Shown here one piece after another: positions 1 through 8,939 of a DNA stretch of 64,000 nt; within the stretch, counting starts at the first letter, position 1; each line of letters starts with the position of its first letter. Both the position numbers and the translations under genes were made by a program. Below the pieces are notes generated by a model that saw only the letters and a program-made list of their open reading frames with translations, did not search any database and was not told the DNA's origin. The stretch is from Nocardia caishijiensis NBRC 108228 (GTDB taxonomy: Bacteria; Actinomycetota; Actinomycetes; Mycobacteriales; Mycobacteriaceae). Where the stretch lies: contig NZ_BDBE01000025.1 in assembly GCF_001612825.1 (NCBI RefSeq), positions 620,001 through 684,000 of the forward strand. Direction: 5' to 3'.

Positions 1-1
1 C

Positions 2-3000
2 GAACCGTGGGCGGCGGTGCTGGCCCGTCACCTCGGTCTGCCCGGCGGCGACCACCGTCTCGGCAGGCGCTACTCCACCGCCGCCCACCTGGGCGCCCTG
101 TTCGACTCCTATGCCGCCCAGCGTCCGCGTGTGTTGCTCGACTGGGTGGCGGGCATCGACGGTGACGGCGCGGGTGGCCGGGTGCCCGACGACCTGGCCT
201 GGCAGCCGAAGCTGTGGCGCGCACTGCGCACGGCCATCGGCTCCCCGAGCCCGGCCGAGCGCCTCGCCGACGCCTGTGGTCGGCTGCGCGTCGACCCCGC
301 GGCCGTCGACCTGCCCGAGCGCCTGTCGCTGTTCGGTCTCACCCGCCTGCCCGTCGACCAGCTCGCGGTCTTCACGGCCCTCGCCGCCCATCGCGAGGTG
401 CACCTGTGGCTGGCACATCCGAGCCCGGTGCTGTGGACGGCACTCGCCGATGTCGCCGGACACGGTGCGACCGGCAACGCATCGTCGCCGCGGTCCGGTC
501 TGGCGTCGCCGAGCACGGCCGCGGCTACGGCGTGGCCCCGGTCGGCCGATCGGACCGCGGATCGCGTTTCGCACCCCTTGCTCGCCGGACTCGGCCGCGA
601 CGTCCGGGAGCTGGAGCAGCGGCTGAAACCGTTGCTGGACAGCGATAGTCATCTCCCGGCGCGACTCGATCCGACGACCCTGCTCGGGCGGGTGCAGTGC
701 GCGATCCGCGACGACCGTGCCCCGGCGGCGGGGGCGGCGCCGGACGGCAGCATCGAGGTACACGCCTGTCACGGTGCGGCCAGGCAGGTGGAGGTACTGC
801 GGGATCTGTTGCTGCGCACGTTCACCGCCGACCCGACACTGGAACCGCGCGACGTGCTCATCATGTGCCCGGACGTGGAGGCCTACGCCCCGCTGGTGCG
901 GGCGGCGTTCGGGCAGCGCGGATCGGGCACGGGAGACCAACCCGTAGCCGGGGAACATCCGGCCCATCAGCTGCGGGTGCGGTTGGCCGACCGGGGCCGT
1001 GCGGTGACCAACCCGATGCTCGCGGTGGTGATCGACCTGCTCGAACTGGCCGACGGGCGCGTCACCGTGACGCAGGTCCTCGACCTGGCCGCCGCCGAAA
1101 GCGTGCGCCGCCGTTGCGGTTTCGACGACGACGACATCGAACGGCTGCGCGGCTGGGCCGCCGAGTCCGGTGCGCGCTGGGGTATCGGGCAGCGCCAGCG
1201 CGAAGCGTTCGGCCTGGCCGACTTCGCCCAGAACACCCTCAACGCCGCCGTGGATCGCATCCTGCTCGGCGTCACTGCCGACGAGTCCGGTGACGACTGG
1301 CTCGACCTGGCGCTGCCCCTCGACGACGTCGACTCCAACGACGTCGACCTGGCGGGGCGCTTCGCCGAGTTCGTCGACCGGGTGGCGGTCTGCCTTCGGG
1401 ACCTGCGCGGGCCCCGGCCCGCCGCGCAGTGGACGTCGGTGCTGCTGCGCGCGCTCGAGCTGCTCACCGATGTGCCGGACTCCTACGCCTGGGTCCGGGC
1501 CGAGGCGCGCCGCGAGATCGTCGCCGCCACCGAACACGCGGGTGACGCACCCCTGCGGCTTGCCGATGTCGCGGTGCTGTTGACCGCCCGGCTCGCGGGC
1601 GCGCCCGGCCGCGCCAACTTCCGCACCGGTGAGCTCACGGTGTGCTCGCTGGTCCCCATGCGATCGGTGCCGCACCGGGTGGTGGTACTGCTCGGCCTCG
1701 ACGACGACATCTTCCCGCGTACCGGCAGCGTCGACGGCGACGACCTGCTGGCCCGCGACCCGCTGATCGGTGAACGCGACGCCCGCAGCGAGGACCGGCA
1801 GCTGCTGCTCGACGCGATCATGGCTGCCACCGAACAGCTGCTGGTGCTGCACACCGGCGCCGACCCGGTCACCGGTGCGGCCCGCCCGCCCGCTGTCCCG
1901 GTGGCCGAACTACTCGACGTGCTCGCCACCCACGTGGGCTCGGCCGCGATGCCCGACGTGCACATCCGGCATCCGCTCCAGGCCTTCGACCGACGCAATT
2001 TCGCACCCGAGCGCCCACGCAGCTTCGACACCGTCGCCCTCGCGGGCGCCCGGGCTGCCGCGCGTCCGTCCCGTCCACGCCCACCGCTGCTCGCCGAGCC
2101 TCTCCCGCCCGCCCCGCTCGCGGACGTGGCACTGGCCGAACTGATCGCGTTCGCCGAACACCCGGTGCGCGCGTTCCTGTGGCAGCGCCTCGGCCTGCGG
2201 GTCCCCGAGGAATCCGAGGACATCGCCGACCAGTTGCCCATCGAACTCGACGGCCTGGCCAAATGGGACCTGGGGGAGCGGATGCTCACCGCCCGGCTCA
2301 CCGGCGCCGACCCCGCGGGCCTGCGCGCGGCCGAGTGGCGACGGGGCACGTTGCCGCCCTTCGGTTTCGGCACCCGTGTGCTCGACGAGGTGGAGGGCAC
2401 GGTCGACACCATCGTGCGCACCGCGCTGCCCGACTACGAGGCGGGCCCGCGAGCGGTGGACATCGCCGTCGACCTGGGCAACGGTCGCACCCTCGCCGGT
2501 ACCGTCCCCGAAGTACGTGGCGAAACACTCGTGCGCACCACCTACTCGCGGCTGGCGCCCAAACACCGTCTGGCAGCGTGGGTTTCGCTGCTGGCTTTGG
2601 CCGCCACCGAGGACAGGTCGTGGCGGGCGATCAGTACCGGTCGCGGCCAGTTCCGTAGCCGCCCCGTCGCCCGGTCGATCATCACCGCGCCCGAACCACC
2701 CGCGGCACTGTCGATCCTGCGCGATCTGGTCCGTCTGCGTGACGAGGGCCTGTGCGAACCCCTGCCCGTCGCCCCCACCGCCGCCGCTGCCTACGCCGAA
2801 CGCCGCTTCCGTGGCGACAGCGTCGCCGATGCCCTCCTCGCCGCCGAACACGCCTTCGACGGCGGCCCCAACGGCCCCGACAAATTCGGCGACCACACCG
2901 ACCGCTACCTGCGCTACGTCTGGGGCCGCGCCCCACGTTTCGAGCAGCTGATCGCCGAACCCGCTCGCTCCGGCGAACCGGAGACCACCCGCTTCGGCGC

Positions 3001-3058
3001 CGTCGCCCGCCGCTGGTGGGGCCCGTTGCTCGCCGCCGAGAGTCAGGGGCAACCATGA
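2..3058 (+). CDS. recC: RecC subunit of exodeoxyribonuclease V, 5' truncated by window edge
   Basis: RecC is the Chi-recognising, helicase-like but inactive subunit of the RecBCD helicase/nuclease that processes double-strand breaks. The reading frame is open from base 2 to the stop at 3056-3058 and has no obvious start in the window; the first in-frame GTG (17) lies inside conserved RecC sequence, so roughly the first hundred residues are missing. The helicase-fold middle contains the motif VVLLGLDDDIFPR followed by an LLARDPLIGERDARSEDRQL block typical of RecC, and the last third has the degenerate nuclease-like domain (PLPPAPLADVALAELIAF onward). recB and recD follow, which confirms the assignment. 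The stop overlaps the ATG of a 61-residue ORF. Family identity is secure; the true start is outside the window. Confidence 0.93.
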   Translation, partial: EPWAAVLARHLGLPGGDHRLGRRYSTAAHLGALFDSYAAQRPRVLLDWVAGIDGDGAGGRVPDDLAWQPKLWRALRTAIGSPSPAERLADACGRLRVDPAAVDLPERLSLFGLTRLPVDQLAVFTALAAHREVHLWLAHPSPVLWTALADVAGHGATGNASSPRSGLASPSTAAATAWPRSADRTADRVSHPLLAGLGRDVRELEQRLKPLLDSDSHLPARLDPTTLLGRVQCAIRDDRAPAAGAAPDGSIEVHACHGAARQVEVLRDLLLRTFTADPTLEPRDVLIMCPDVEAYAPLVRAAFGQRGSGTGDQPVAGEHPAHQLRVRLADRGRAVTNPMLAVVIDLLELADGRVTVTQVLDLAAAESVRRRCGFDDDDIERLRGWAAESGARWGIGQRQREAFGLADFAQNTLNAAVDRILLGVTADESGDDWLDLALPLDDVDSNDVDLAGRFAEFVDRVAVCLRDLRGPRPAAQWTSVLLRALELLTDVPDSYAWVRAEARREIVAATEHAGDAPLRLADVAVLLTARLAGAPGRANFRTGELTVCSLVPMRSVPHRVVVLLGLDDDIFPRTGSVDGDDLLARDPLIGERDARSEDRQLLLDAIMAATEQLLVLHTGADPVTGAARPPAVPVAELLDVLATHVGSAAMPDVHIRHPLQAFDRRNFAPERPRSFDTVALAGARAAARPSRPRPPLLAEPLPPAPLADVALAELIAFAEHPVRAFLWQRLGLRVPEESEDIADQLPIELDGLAKWDLGERMLTARLTGADPAGLRAAEWRRGTLPPFGFGTRVLDEVEGTVDTIVRTALPDYEAGPRAVDIAVDLGNGRTLAGTVPEVRGETLVRTTYSRLAPKHRLAAWVSLLALAATEDRSWRAISTGRGQFRSRPVARSIITAPEPPAALSILRDLVRLRDEGLCEPLPVAPTAAAAYAERRFRGDSVADALLAAEHAFDGGPNGPDKFGDHTDRYLRYVWGRAPRFEQLIAEPARSGEPETTRFGAVARRWWGPLLAAESQGQP

Positions 3059-3240
3059 AGACATCGCTGCCCGTGGGGGCGCTGTGGGCGACCGAGGCGG
3101 GTTGGGCGCGATCGGTTGGTCCGACCGTCCGACTTGGTGGGCAGCTGCCGGTCACCGCGATCCGGGCCGGTCGCCTCCGTCGAGCTGCGGTGGCCTCTCG
3201 GGCATCGGTGGCGCTGTCATCCGCAGGGTCGAAGCGGTGA
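3055..3240 (+). CDS. small ORF bridging recC and recB (hypothetical, 61 aa)
   Basis: An open frame from an ATG that overlaps the recC stop (ATGA, 3055-3058) runs to a TGA that overlaps a possible GTG start of recB (GTGA, 3237-3240). The predicted peptide is 61 residues, basic and Ala/Arg/Ser-rich, with no cysteine, signal peptide or motif I recognise. By my hand count its third codon positions are about three quarters G or C, clearly less biased than recC and recB, which argues that it may be only a translated spacer. In its favour, the same arrangement (ATGA in, GTGA out) recurs between recB and recD. Translational coupling is plausible; a protein function is not shown. Confidence 0.3.
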   Translation: MKTSLPVGALWATEAGWARSVGPTVRLGGQLPVTAIRAGRLRRAAVASRASVALSSAGSKR

Positions 3241-3245
3241 CCGGG

Positions 3246-6200
3246 ATGATGTCGGCGCCGCCGACCGAGGCATTCGATGCGGCGGGACCACTGCCGCAGG
3301 GCACCACTGTGCTCGAAGCGAGCGCGGGCACCGGCAAAACCCATGCGATCGTCGGGCTGGCGGTGCGGTACGTGGCCGAGCAGGGGATCGCGATCACCGA
3401 ACTGCTGCTGGTGACGTTCAGTCGCGCCGCCACCCAGGAACTGCGCGAACGCACCAGGGACCGGTTCGTCACCGTCGCTACCGCACTGGCCGAACCCGCT
3501 GCCGCCCACGCGCATCCGGACGAGTTGGTGCGCGTACTCGCCGACGCGGACCCGTCGACGGTGCGGCTGCGTCGCCGCAGGCTGCTCACCGCCCTTGCCG
3601 ATTTCGACGCGGGCACCATCGCCACCACCCACTCGTTCTGCCAGCGCATGCTCGACGAACTCGGCCTGGCGGGAGAACACGACCCCGGCGCCCGGCTGGT
3701 CGAATCGGTCGACGACCTCGTCGCCACCGTCACCGACGACCTGTACCTGGCCCGCTACGCCCGCGACCGCGCCCCCTTCACCCTGCGCGACGCGCACATC
3801 CTCGCCCTCGCCGCCGTCCACGACCGGCACGCCGAACTCGCGCCACGCACCGAGGGGGCCGCGGGGGAGCGGGTGGCGTTCGCGACCGCCGTGCGCGCCG
3901 AAACCGACCGCCGCAAACGCCGTGCGGGACTGCGCGACTTCGACGATCTGCTCGTGCTGCTGCACGACGTGCTCGCCGACCCGGTGCACGGCCCCGCCGC
4001 CTGCGCCCGGATCCGCGAGCGCTACCGGGTGGCGCTCGTCGACGAATTCCAGGACACCGACCCGCTGCAATGGGACATCCTGCGCCGCGCCTTCCACGAA
4101 CACGCCACCATGGTGCTGGTCGGCGACCCGAAACAAGCCATCTACGCCTTCCGCGGCGCGGAGGTGCTCAGCTACCTCGACGCGGTGGCGCACGCGGGGC
4201 AGCGTCGCGAACTCACCCGCAACTGGCGCAGCGACGCCGGACTGCTGCGCGCGATCGATCACCTCTGTGGCGGCGCGGAACTCGGTCATCCGGAGATCAG
4301 CGTGTACCCGGTCGCCGCGACCCGCGCCGACACCCGGCTGCACGGCGACCCGGAGATCGTCACCCCGCTGCGGCTGCGAGTGTTGCCGCGCACCGGCGCC
4401 GGGCCGCGCAACAAATCGGGATTCCCGTCGGTCGGCAGGCAGCGTGCGAAGGTGGCCGCCGATCTCGCCGCCGACATCGTCACCCTGCTCGAGTCCGGCA
4501 CGAGCATCGAGGCCAAACCCGAACGCGGCGCGGACTATTCGCTCACCGAGGTCGGCGACGGCCGGGTGCGCAGACCGATCGGTCCCGGCGACATCGCGGT
4601 ACTGGTGCGCACCCGCACGCAGATCGACGTGGTGCGCGCCGCCCTGGACCGGGTCGGTGTGGCCTCCGTACTCGCCGGTGGCACCAGTGTTTTCGCGACC
4701 CCGGCCGCCACCGACTGGTTGTGGGTGCTGCGCGCACTCGAGCAACCTCATCGCGGTGACCGGGTGCGGTTGGCGGCCTGCACCCCGGTCCTCGGTGTCA
4801 CGCTCGCCGAGATCGATGCCGGTGGTGCCGATCTCGTCGGGCGGATCTCCACACAGCTGCGTGAGGCGGCCCGCCTGTTCGCCCGCGCCGGATTCGCCGC
4901 CGTCTTCGACAAACTCGCGACCGAAACCGAACTCGCACCCCGACTGCTCGCCGTCGACAACGGCGAGCGTGAACTCACCGACCTGCGCCATCTGGCCGGT
5001 CTCCTCGACGAAGTGGCCCACACCGAAGGGTTCGGTCTGACCGCGCTCACCCGCTGGCTGGCCGACCGGGTCCGCGACCCGGAAGCCGGTTCGGTGAGCG
5101 GGCGCAGCCGTCGTCTCGACCGCGACGCCGCCGCCGTGCAGATCGCCACGGTGCACGCCAGCAAGGGGCTCGAATTCCCCATCGTGTACCTGCCTTTCGC
5201 GTGGGACAGTGCCAAGAACCCCTATCCGGCGACCTTGCTGTTCCACGACGACAACGGCGCCCGGGTGCTCGACATCGGCGGCAAGGACGCCCCCGGTTAC
5301 GGCGAACGCCAATTGCGGTGCGAGGCCGAGGAATCCGGCGAAGAGCTGCGGCTGCTGTACGTGGCGGCGACCAGGGCGATGTGCCAGGTGGTCACCTGGT
5401 GGGCGCCCGCCGTCACCACGGGTGCCGCCCCACTGCACCGGATGATCCTCGGCCGCCGTCCCGGCGCGTCGCAGGTACCCCGGCGTGCCGAGACCCCCGC
5501 CGACGCGGCTGCCCTGCAACGCCTTTCGGAATGGGCCGCCCCGGCCGCCGACGTGATCTCGGTGACGGCGGTCGACCGCCCCGAGAACGTGGCGCCGCGA
5601 CGGGTGCGCACCGAACTACCGACCGGTGAGTTGGCAGCCGCCGTATTCGACCGGCCCCTCGACCAGCTGTGGCGACGCACCTCCTACTCGGCACTCACCG
5701 CGGGCGCGCACGACCTCGCCTCGGTCGACGACAGCGAACCCGAGGACGGGCCCGGTCCCGACGACGAACCGGACACCCCACCCCTCGACGCGCCCACGGT
5801 GAGCGCGGCGACGCCGTCGCTGATGAATGCCCTGCCCTACGGCGCGGAATTCGGCACGCTCGTACACGGCGTACTCGAAACGGTCGACACCTCCGTCGCC
5901 GATCTCGCGGCCGAGGTCCGAACACGGTGTGCCGACGCGGTCGAGCAGACCATGGCCGAACTGGATGTCGACCTGCTGGCCACGGCCCTGCTCGCAGTGC
6001 TGCGCACACCGACCGATTTCGGTTCGCTGAGCCGGATTCCGACCGGGGACCGCCTCAACGAACTGGAATTCGAACTCCCGCTCGGTGGCGGGGACACCCC
6101 CGGTGCCCGGGCCGCGACGGTCCGCGACATCGCCGAGCTGGTGCGCACCCACCTCCCGGCCGACGACGACCTGTCGACCTACGCCGACCACCTCGCCGCT

Positions 6201-6617
6201 CTACCCAATACCGTGCTGCGCGGCTACCTCACCGGCAGTATCGACGCCGTGCTCCGTGTGCCCGACGGTGATGCGAGTGGCGGATTCCGCTATGTGATCG
6301 TCGACTACAAAACCAATCGCCTCGGCACCGGTGACCTCACCGTCGAGCACTACCGTCGCGAACACATGCTCGCGGAGATGATCCGCTCCCACTACCCGTT
6401 GCAGGCACTGCTGTATGCCGTAGCGCTGCACCGCTATCTGCGCTGGCGCCTGCCGAACTACGACCCGACCCGCCACCTCGGCGGCGCCCGTTACCTGTTC
6501 GTCCGAGGCATGATCGGCGCCGACACCCCACCCGGCCACGGCGTCTTCGACTGGTACCCGCCCGCCGAATTGGTTGTGGCGCTGTCGGATCTGCTCGCCG
6601 TGGGGGGCCGTCGATGA
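3246..6617 (+). CDS. recB: RecB subunit of exodeoxyribonuclease V (SF1 helicase plus nuclease)
   Basis: RecB is the 3'-5' helicase and sole nuclease of RecBCD. The Walker A box ASAGTGKTHAI lies about 25 residues from the N terminus, followed by UvrD-type motifs including VDEFQDTDPLQW, VGDPKQAIYAFRGAE and the late motif VHASKGLEFPIVYLPFAW. The C-terminal PD-(D/E)XK nuclease domain shows GSIDAVLRV then VIVDYKTNRLG, with Asp and Lys of the catalytic triad visible. Length (about 1,120 aa) is normal. I chose ATG 3246 (with ATG 3249 adjacent), which has a GGTGA site five bases upstream; GTG 3237, which overlaps the stop of the preceding small ORF, is an alternative. The frame is open further upstream to 3084, but that stretch does not look like RecB. 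Confidence 0.93.
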   Translation: MMSAPPTEAFDAAGPLPQGTTVLEASAGTGKTHAIVGLAVRYVAEQGIAITELLLVTFSRAATQELRERTRDRFVTVATALAEPAAAHAHPDELVRVLADADPSTVRLRRRRLLTALADFDAGTIATTHSFCQRMLDELGLAGEHDPGARLVESVDDLVATVTDDLYLARYARDRAPFTLRDAHILALAAVHDRHAELAPRTEGAAGERVAFATAVRAETDRRKRRAGLRDFDDLLVLLHDVLADPVHGPAACARIRERYRVALVDEFQDTDPLQWDILRRAFHEHATMVLVGDPKQAIYAFRGAEVLSYLDAVAHAGQRRELTRNWRSDAGLLRAIDHLCGGAELGHPEISVYPVAATRADTRLHGDPEIVTPLRLRVLPRTGAGPRNKSGFPSVGRQRAKVAADLAADIVTLLESGTSIEAKPERGADYSLTEVGDGRVRRPIGPGDIAVLVRTRTQIDVVRAALDRVGVASVLAGGTSVFATPAATDWLWVLRALEQPHRGDRVRLAACTPVLGVTLAEIDAGGADLVGRISTQLREAARLFARAGFAAVFDKLATETELAPRLLAVDNGERELTDLRHLAGLLDEVAHTEGFGLTALTRWLADRVRDPEAGSVSGRSRRLDRDAAAVQIATVHASKGLEFPIVYLPFAWDSAKNPYPATLLFHDDNGARVLDIGGKDAPGYGERQLRCEAEESGEELRLLYVAATRAMCQVVTWWAPAVTTGAAPLHRMILGRRPGASQVPRRAETPADAAALQRLSEWAAPAADVISVTAVDRPENVAPRRVRTELPTGELAAAVFDRPLDQLWRRTSYSALTAGAHDLASVDDSEPEDGPGPDDEPDTPPLDAPTVSAATPSLMNALPYGAEFGTLVHGVLETVDTSVADLAAEVRTRCADAVEQTMAELDVDLLATALLAVLRTPTDFGSLSRIPTGDRLNELEFELPLGGGDTPGARAATVRDIAELVRTHLPADDDLSTYADHLAALPNTVLRGYLTGSIDAVLRVPDGDASGGFRYVIVDYKTNRLGTGDLTVEHYRREHMLAEMIRSHYPLQALLYAVALHRYLRWRLPNYDPTRHLGGARYLFVRGMIGADTPPGHGVFDWYPPAELVVALSDLLAVGGRR

Positions 6618-6877
6618 ACAGCACAGCCGGTTCCGCCGTGTTCGCCCGGACCAGACGCGTCCGGTCGACCGGAACCTGTCGATGCACACCGACGGTCGCG
6701 GGTAGGCGACGGGGAGTGCGTGCGCGGCTTCGACCCGACACGCTCACGCGGTCGGCACACGGCATGCGCGACCGTTCCGGCACGGCTGTGTCGGCGGGCG
6801 ACCGCCCACCCGGCGCAGACGTGCGTCTCACCGGTGCACGGCGGATGGGTGGTCGCGGGCGGAGGGCGAGAAGGTGA
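6614..6877 (+). CDS. small ORF bridging recB and recD (hypothetical, 87 aa)
   Basis: This ORF starts on an ATG inside the recB stop (ATGA, 6614-6617) and ends on a TGA inside the recD start (GTGA, 6874-6877). The predicted product is 87 residues and extremely Arg-rich, with two Cys in a CRC stretch near residue 22 and no recognisable domain. Codon use is odd for this genome: several AGA, AGG and CGA codons, and third-position GC near 70% by hand count. That suggests a spacer kept open to couple translation of recB and recD rather than a functional protein. The exact repetition of the architecture seen between recC and recB is the reason to list it. Confidence 0.3.
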   Translation: MNSTAGSAVFARTRRVRSTGTCRCTPTVAGRRRGVRARLRPDTLTRSAHGMRDRSGTAVSAGDRPPGADVRLTGARRMGGRGRRARR

Positions 6878-8877
6878 CATCGATTCAGGTGGCGCAGCGG
6901 GGGACCGGTCTGCTGCGGGTGTTCAACGAGGCGGGCGTGCTGTCGGCCGCCGACGTGCACGTGGCCGTGCGGTTGGGGCGGCTCGGGCGTGAGGACAGCG
7001 AGGACGTGTTGTTCGCGGCGGCGCTGGCCGTGCGCGCGGTGCGGTCGGGATCGGTGTGTCTCGAGCTGGCGCGGATGCGTGAGATCGGTGTCGATGCCGA
7101 CGAAAGTCGTGATGGCGCGCCCGGAGTCGATCCCGCGACGCTGCCGTGGCCAGAGACGGACCGGGTGCTCACGGCGTTGCGGGCCAGTCCGCTCGTGCAG
7201 GGTGGTCAGGCGGGTCCGTTGCGTCCGCTGCGAGTGGTCGAGGCCGATGCCGACGGTGGGGCGCTGCTCTACCTCGACCGCTACTACCAGCAGGAACAGA
7301 CGCTGCGCCGGGCGCTCGTCGAGCGCGGCGCCGATCACCCCGTCATCGACACCGCCCTCGTGCGCGCCGAACTCGACCGCTTGTTCGCCGACTCACTCGG
7401 GGAGGGTCCCGACCGGCAACGCCTCGCCGCCGCATTGGCGGCCACCCACTGGACCACTGTCGTCGCAGGCGGTCCCGGTACCGGCAAAACACACACGATC
7501 GCCCGAATCCTCGCCCTGCTGACGGCCCATCGCAGGGCCACCCCCAAACTGGCCGCGCTGCGCATCGCCCTGGCCGCCCCCACCGGCAAAGCGGCTGCCC
7601 GCCTGCAGGAAGCGGTCCGTGACCAGGCCGCCGAACTCGGCCTCCCCGAACTCACCGCCTCCACCCTGCATCGCCTGCTCGGCTGGCAACGCGGCCGCAC
7701 CACCCGTTTCCGTCACCACGCCCACAACCGTCTGCCCTACGACGTGGTGGTCGTCGACGAAACCTCCATGGTCTCGCTCACGATGATGAGCCACCTGTTC
7801 TCGGCCCTGCGCCCCGACACCCGCCTCATCCTCGTCGGCGACCCCGACCAGCTCGCCTCCGTCGACGCGGGCGCCGTCCTGGCCGACCTCGTCGCCGGAC
7901 CGGTCGTCGGCGTCCCGAACCCGGCCCTGCGCGAACTCCTGACGTCGGACACCGGGTCGGCATCCACTGGCACTCGCGCGGGGGAAGAGACCGGTTCCGG
8001 CAGCGACCCCGCCGTCGTGACCGAAGCGGCGGACGGAATCTCTACCGGTGACGGGTCCGGAATGTCTGCGAATTCGTCCGTGCGGGAAGGTGATTCGCTT
8101 AGTGCGCTGGAGATGCGTCGTCTGCGGGGCGGCATCGTGCGGCTGACCCGTGGGCGGCGCTTCGGTGGGCGGATCGCGGATCTGGCTGTCGCGGTGCGAG
8201 CGGGCGACGCGGATGCGGCGTTGGCGATTCTGCGCGCCGGGGGAGATGACGTATCACTGTGTGGGCCCGACGATATCCGTGCGGTGCGCGCCGATGTGAC
8301 CACCGCCGCGCTCGCTGTCACCGAGGCGGCGCAAGCCGGTGACGCGGTCGGTGCGCTGGCCGCGCTGGAATCACATCGTCTGCTCTGCGCGCATCGACAG
8401 GGTCCGTTCGGTGTGGAGCGGTGGGACCGGATGGCGGCCGAATGGGCGGCCGCCGGTGGTGCGGGACCCGAAGGGCCGCAAGCGGTGTGGTACCCGGGTC
8501 AGCCGTTGCTCGTCACCGCGAACGACCACGAGGCGCGCATCTACAACGGCGACACCGGCGTCATCATCCGCCGTCCCGACGGTTCCCTGCGGGCCGCCCT
8601 GCAACGCGGCAGCGAGCCCTACCTCGTGCACCCCACCCAGTTCCCCTCGGTCGTCACGGTTTTCGCGATGACCATCCACCGCAGCCAGGGCAGCCAGTAC
8701 GACACCGTCTCGGTGGTCCTGCCCGAACCCGAATCAACGCTGCTCACCAGGGAACTCCTTTATACCGCGATCACCCGTGCCCGCACCCACGTCCGTGTCA
8801 TCGGCACCGAGGACGCCATCCGGGCCGCCATCGCCCGCCGCGTCCTGCGCGCCAGCGGCCTCACCCGCAACCCCTGA
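6874..8877 (+). CDS. recD: RecD subunit of exodeoxyribonuclease V (5'-3' SF1B helicase)
   Basis: RecD is the fast 5'-3' motor of RecBCD. The sequence has an N-terminal RecB-contacting domain (to about residue 170), then Walker A VVAGGPGTGKTHTIARIL, VVVDETSMVSLTMMSHL (motif II), LILVGDPDQLASVDAG (motif III) and a C-terminal UvrD-like end with FAMTIHRSQGSQYDTV and LLYTAITRAR. At about residues 352-409 there is a low-complexity Ser/Thr/Gly-rich stretch absent from compact RecD proteins, probably a disordered surface loop. The GTG start overlaps the stop of the preceding small ORF and is preceded by GGAGGG. It is the last gene of the recCBD operon, with a hairpin terminator following. Confidence 0.94.
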   Translation: MTSIQVAQRGTGLLRVFNEAGVLSAADVHVAVRLGRLGREDSEDVLFAAALAVRAVRSGSVCLELARMREIGVDADESRDGAPGVDPATLPWPETDRVLTALRASPLVQGGQAGPLRPLRVVEADADGGALLYLDRYYQQEQTLRRALVERGADHPVIDTALVRAELDRLFADSLGEGPDRQRLAAALAATHWTTVVAGGPGTGKTHTIARILALLTAHRRATPKLAALRIALAAPTGKAAARLQEAVRDQAAELGLPELTASTLHRLLGWQRGRTTRFRHHAHNRLPYDVVVVDETSMVSLTMMSHLFSALRPDTRLILVGDPDQLASVDAGAVLADLVAGPVVGVPNPALRELLTSDTGSASTGTRAGEETGSGSDPAVVTEAADGISTGDGSGMSANSSVREGDSLSALEMRRLRGGIVRLTRGRRFGGRIADLAVAVRAGDADAALAILRAGGDDVSLCGPDDIRAVRADVTTAALAVTEAAQAGDAVGALAALESHRLLCAHRQGPFGVERWDRMAAEWAAAGGAGPEGPQAVWYPGQPLLVTANDHEARIYNGDTGVIIRRPDGSLRAALQRGSEPYLVHPTQFPSVVTVFAMTIHRSQGSQYDTVSVVLPEPESTLLTRELLYTAITRARTHVRVIGTEDAIRAAIARRVLRASGLTRNP

Positions 8878-8881
8878 TCGA

Positions 8882-8928
8882 GATCACCACGCTCCGGCGG
8901 CGAAATCCGCGACCAGAGCGTGGTGATC
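8882..8928. terminator. bidirectional hairpin terminator between recD and the DUF4153-like gene
   Basis: A perfect 13-bp inverted repeat (GATCACCACGCTC / GAGCGTGGTGATC, arms 8882-8894 and 8916-8928) with a 21-base loop sits between the convergent recD and membrane-protein genes. It lacks a clear U tract on either side, which is common for actinobacterial terminators. Confidence 0.65.
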
Positions 8929-8939
8929 CGGCGTCCAGG

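Noticed and set aside
3084..3245. N-terminal extension of RecB
   Set aside because: The extra residues do not resemble RecB and the region is better explained by a small coupled ORF or spacer.
2682..5519. Minus-strand 945-codon open frame across recC/recB
   Set aside because: It is antisense to strong recC and recB motifs; its Gly/Val/Arg-rich translation is the typical shadow of GC-rich coding sequence.
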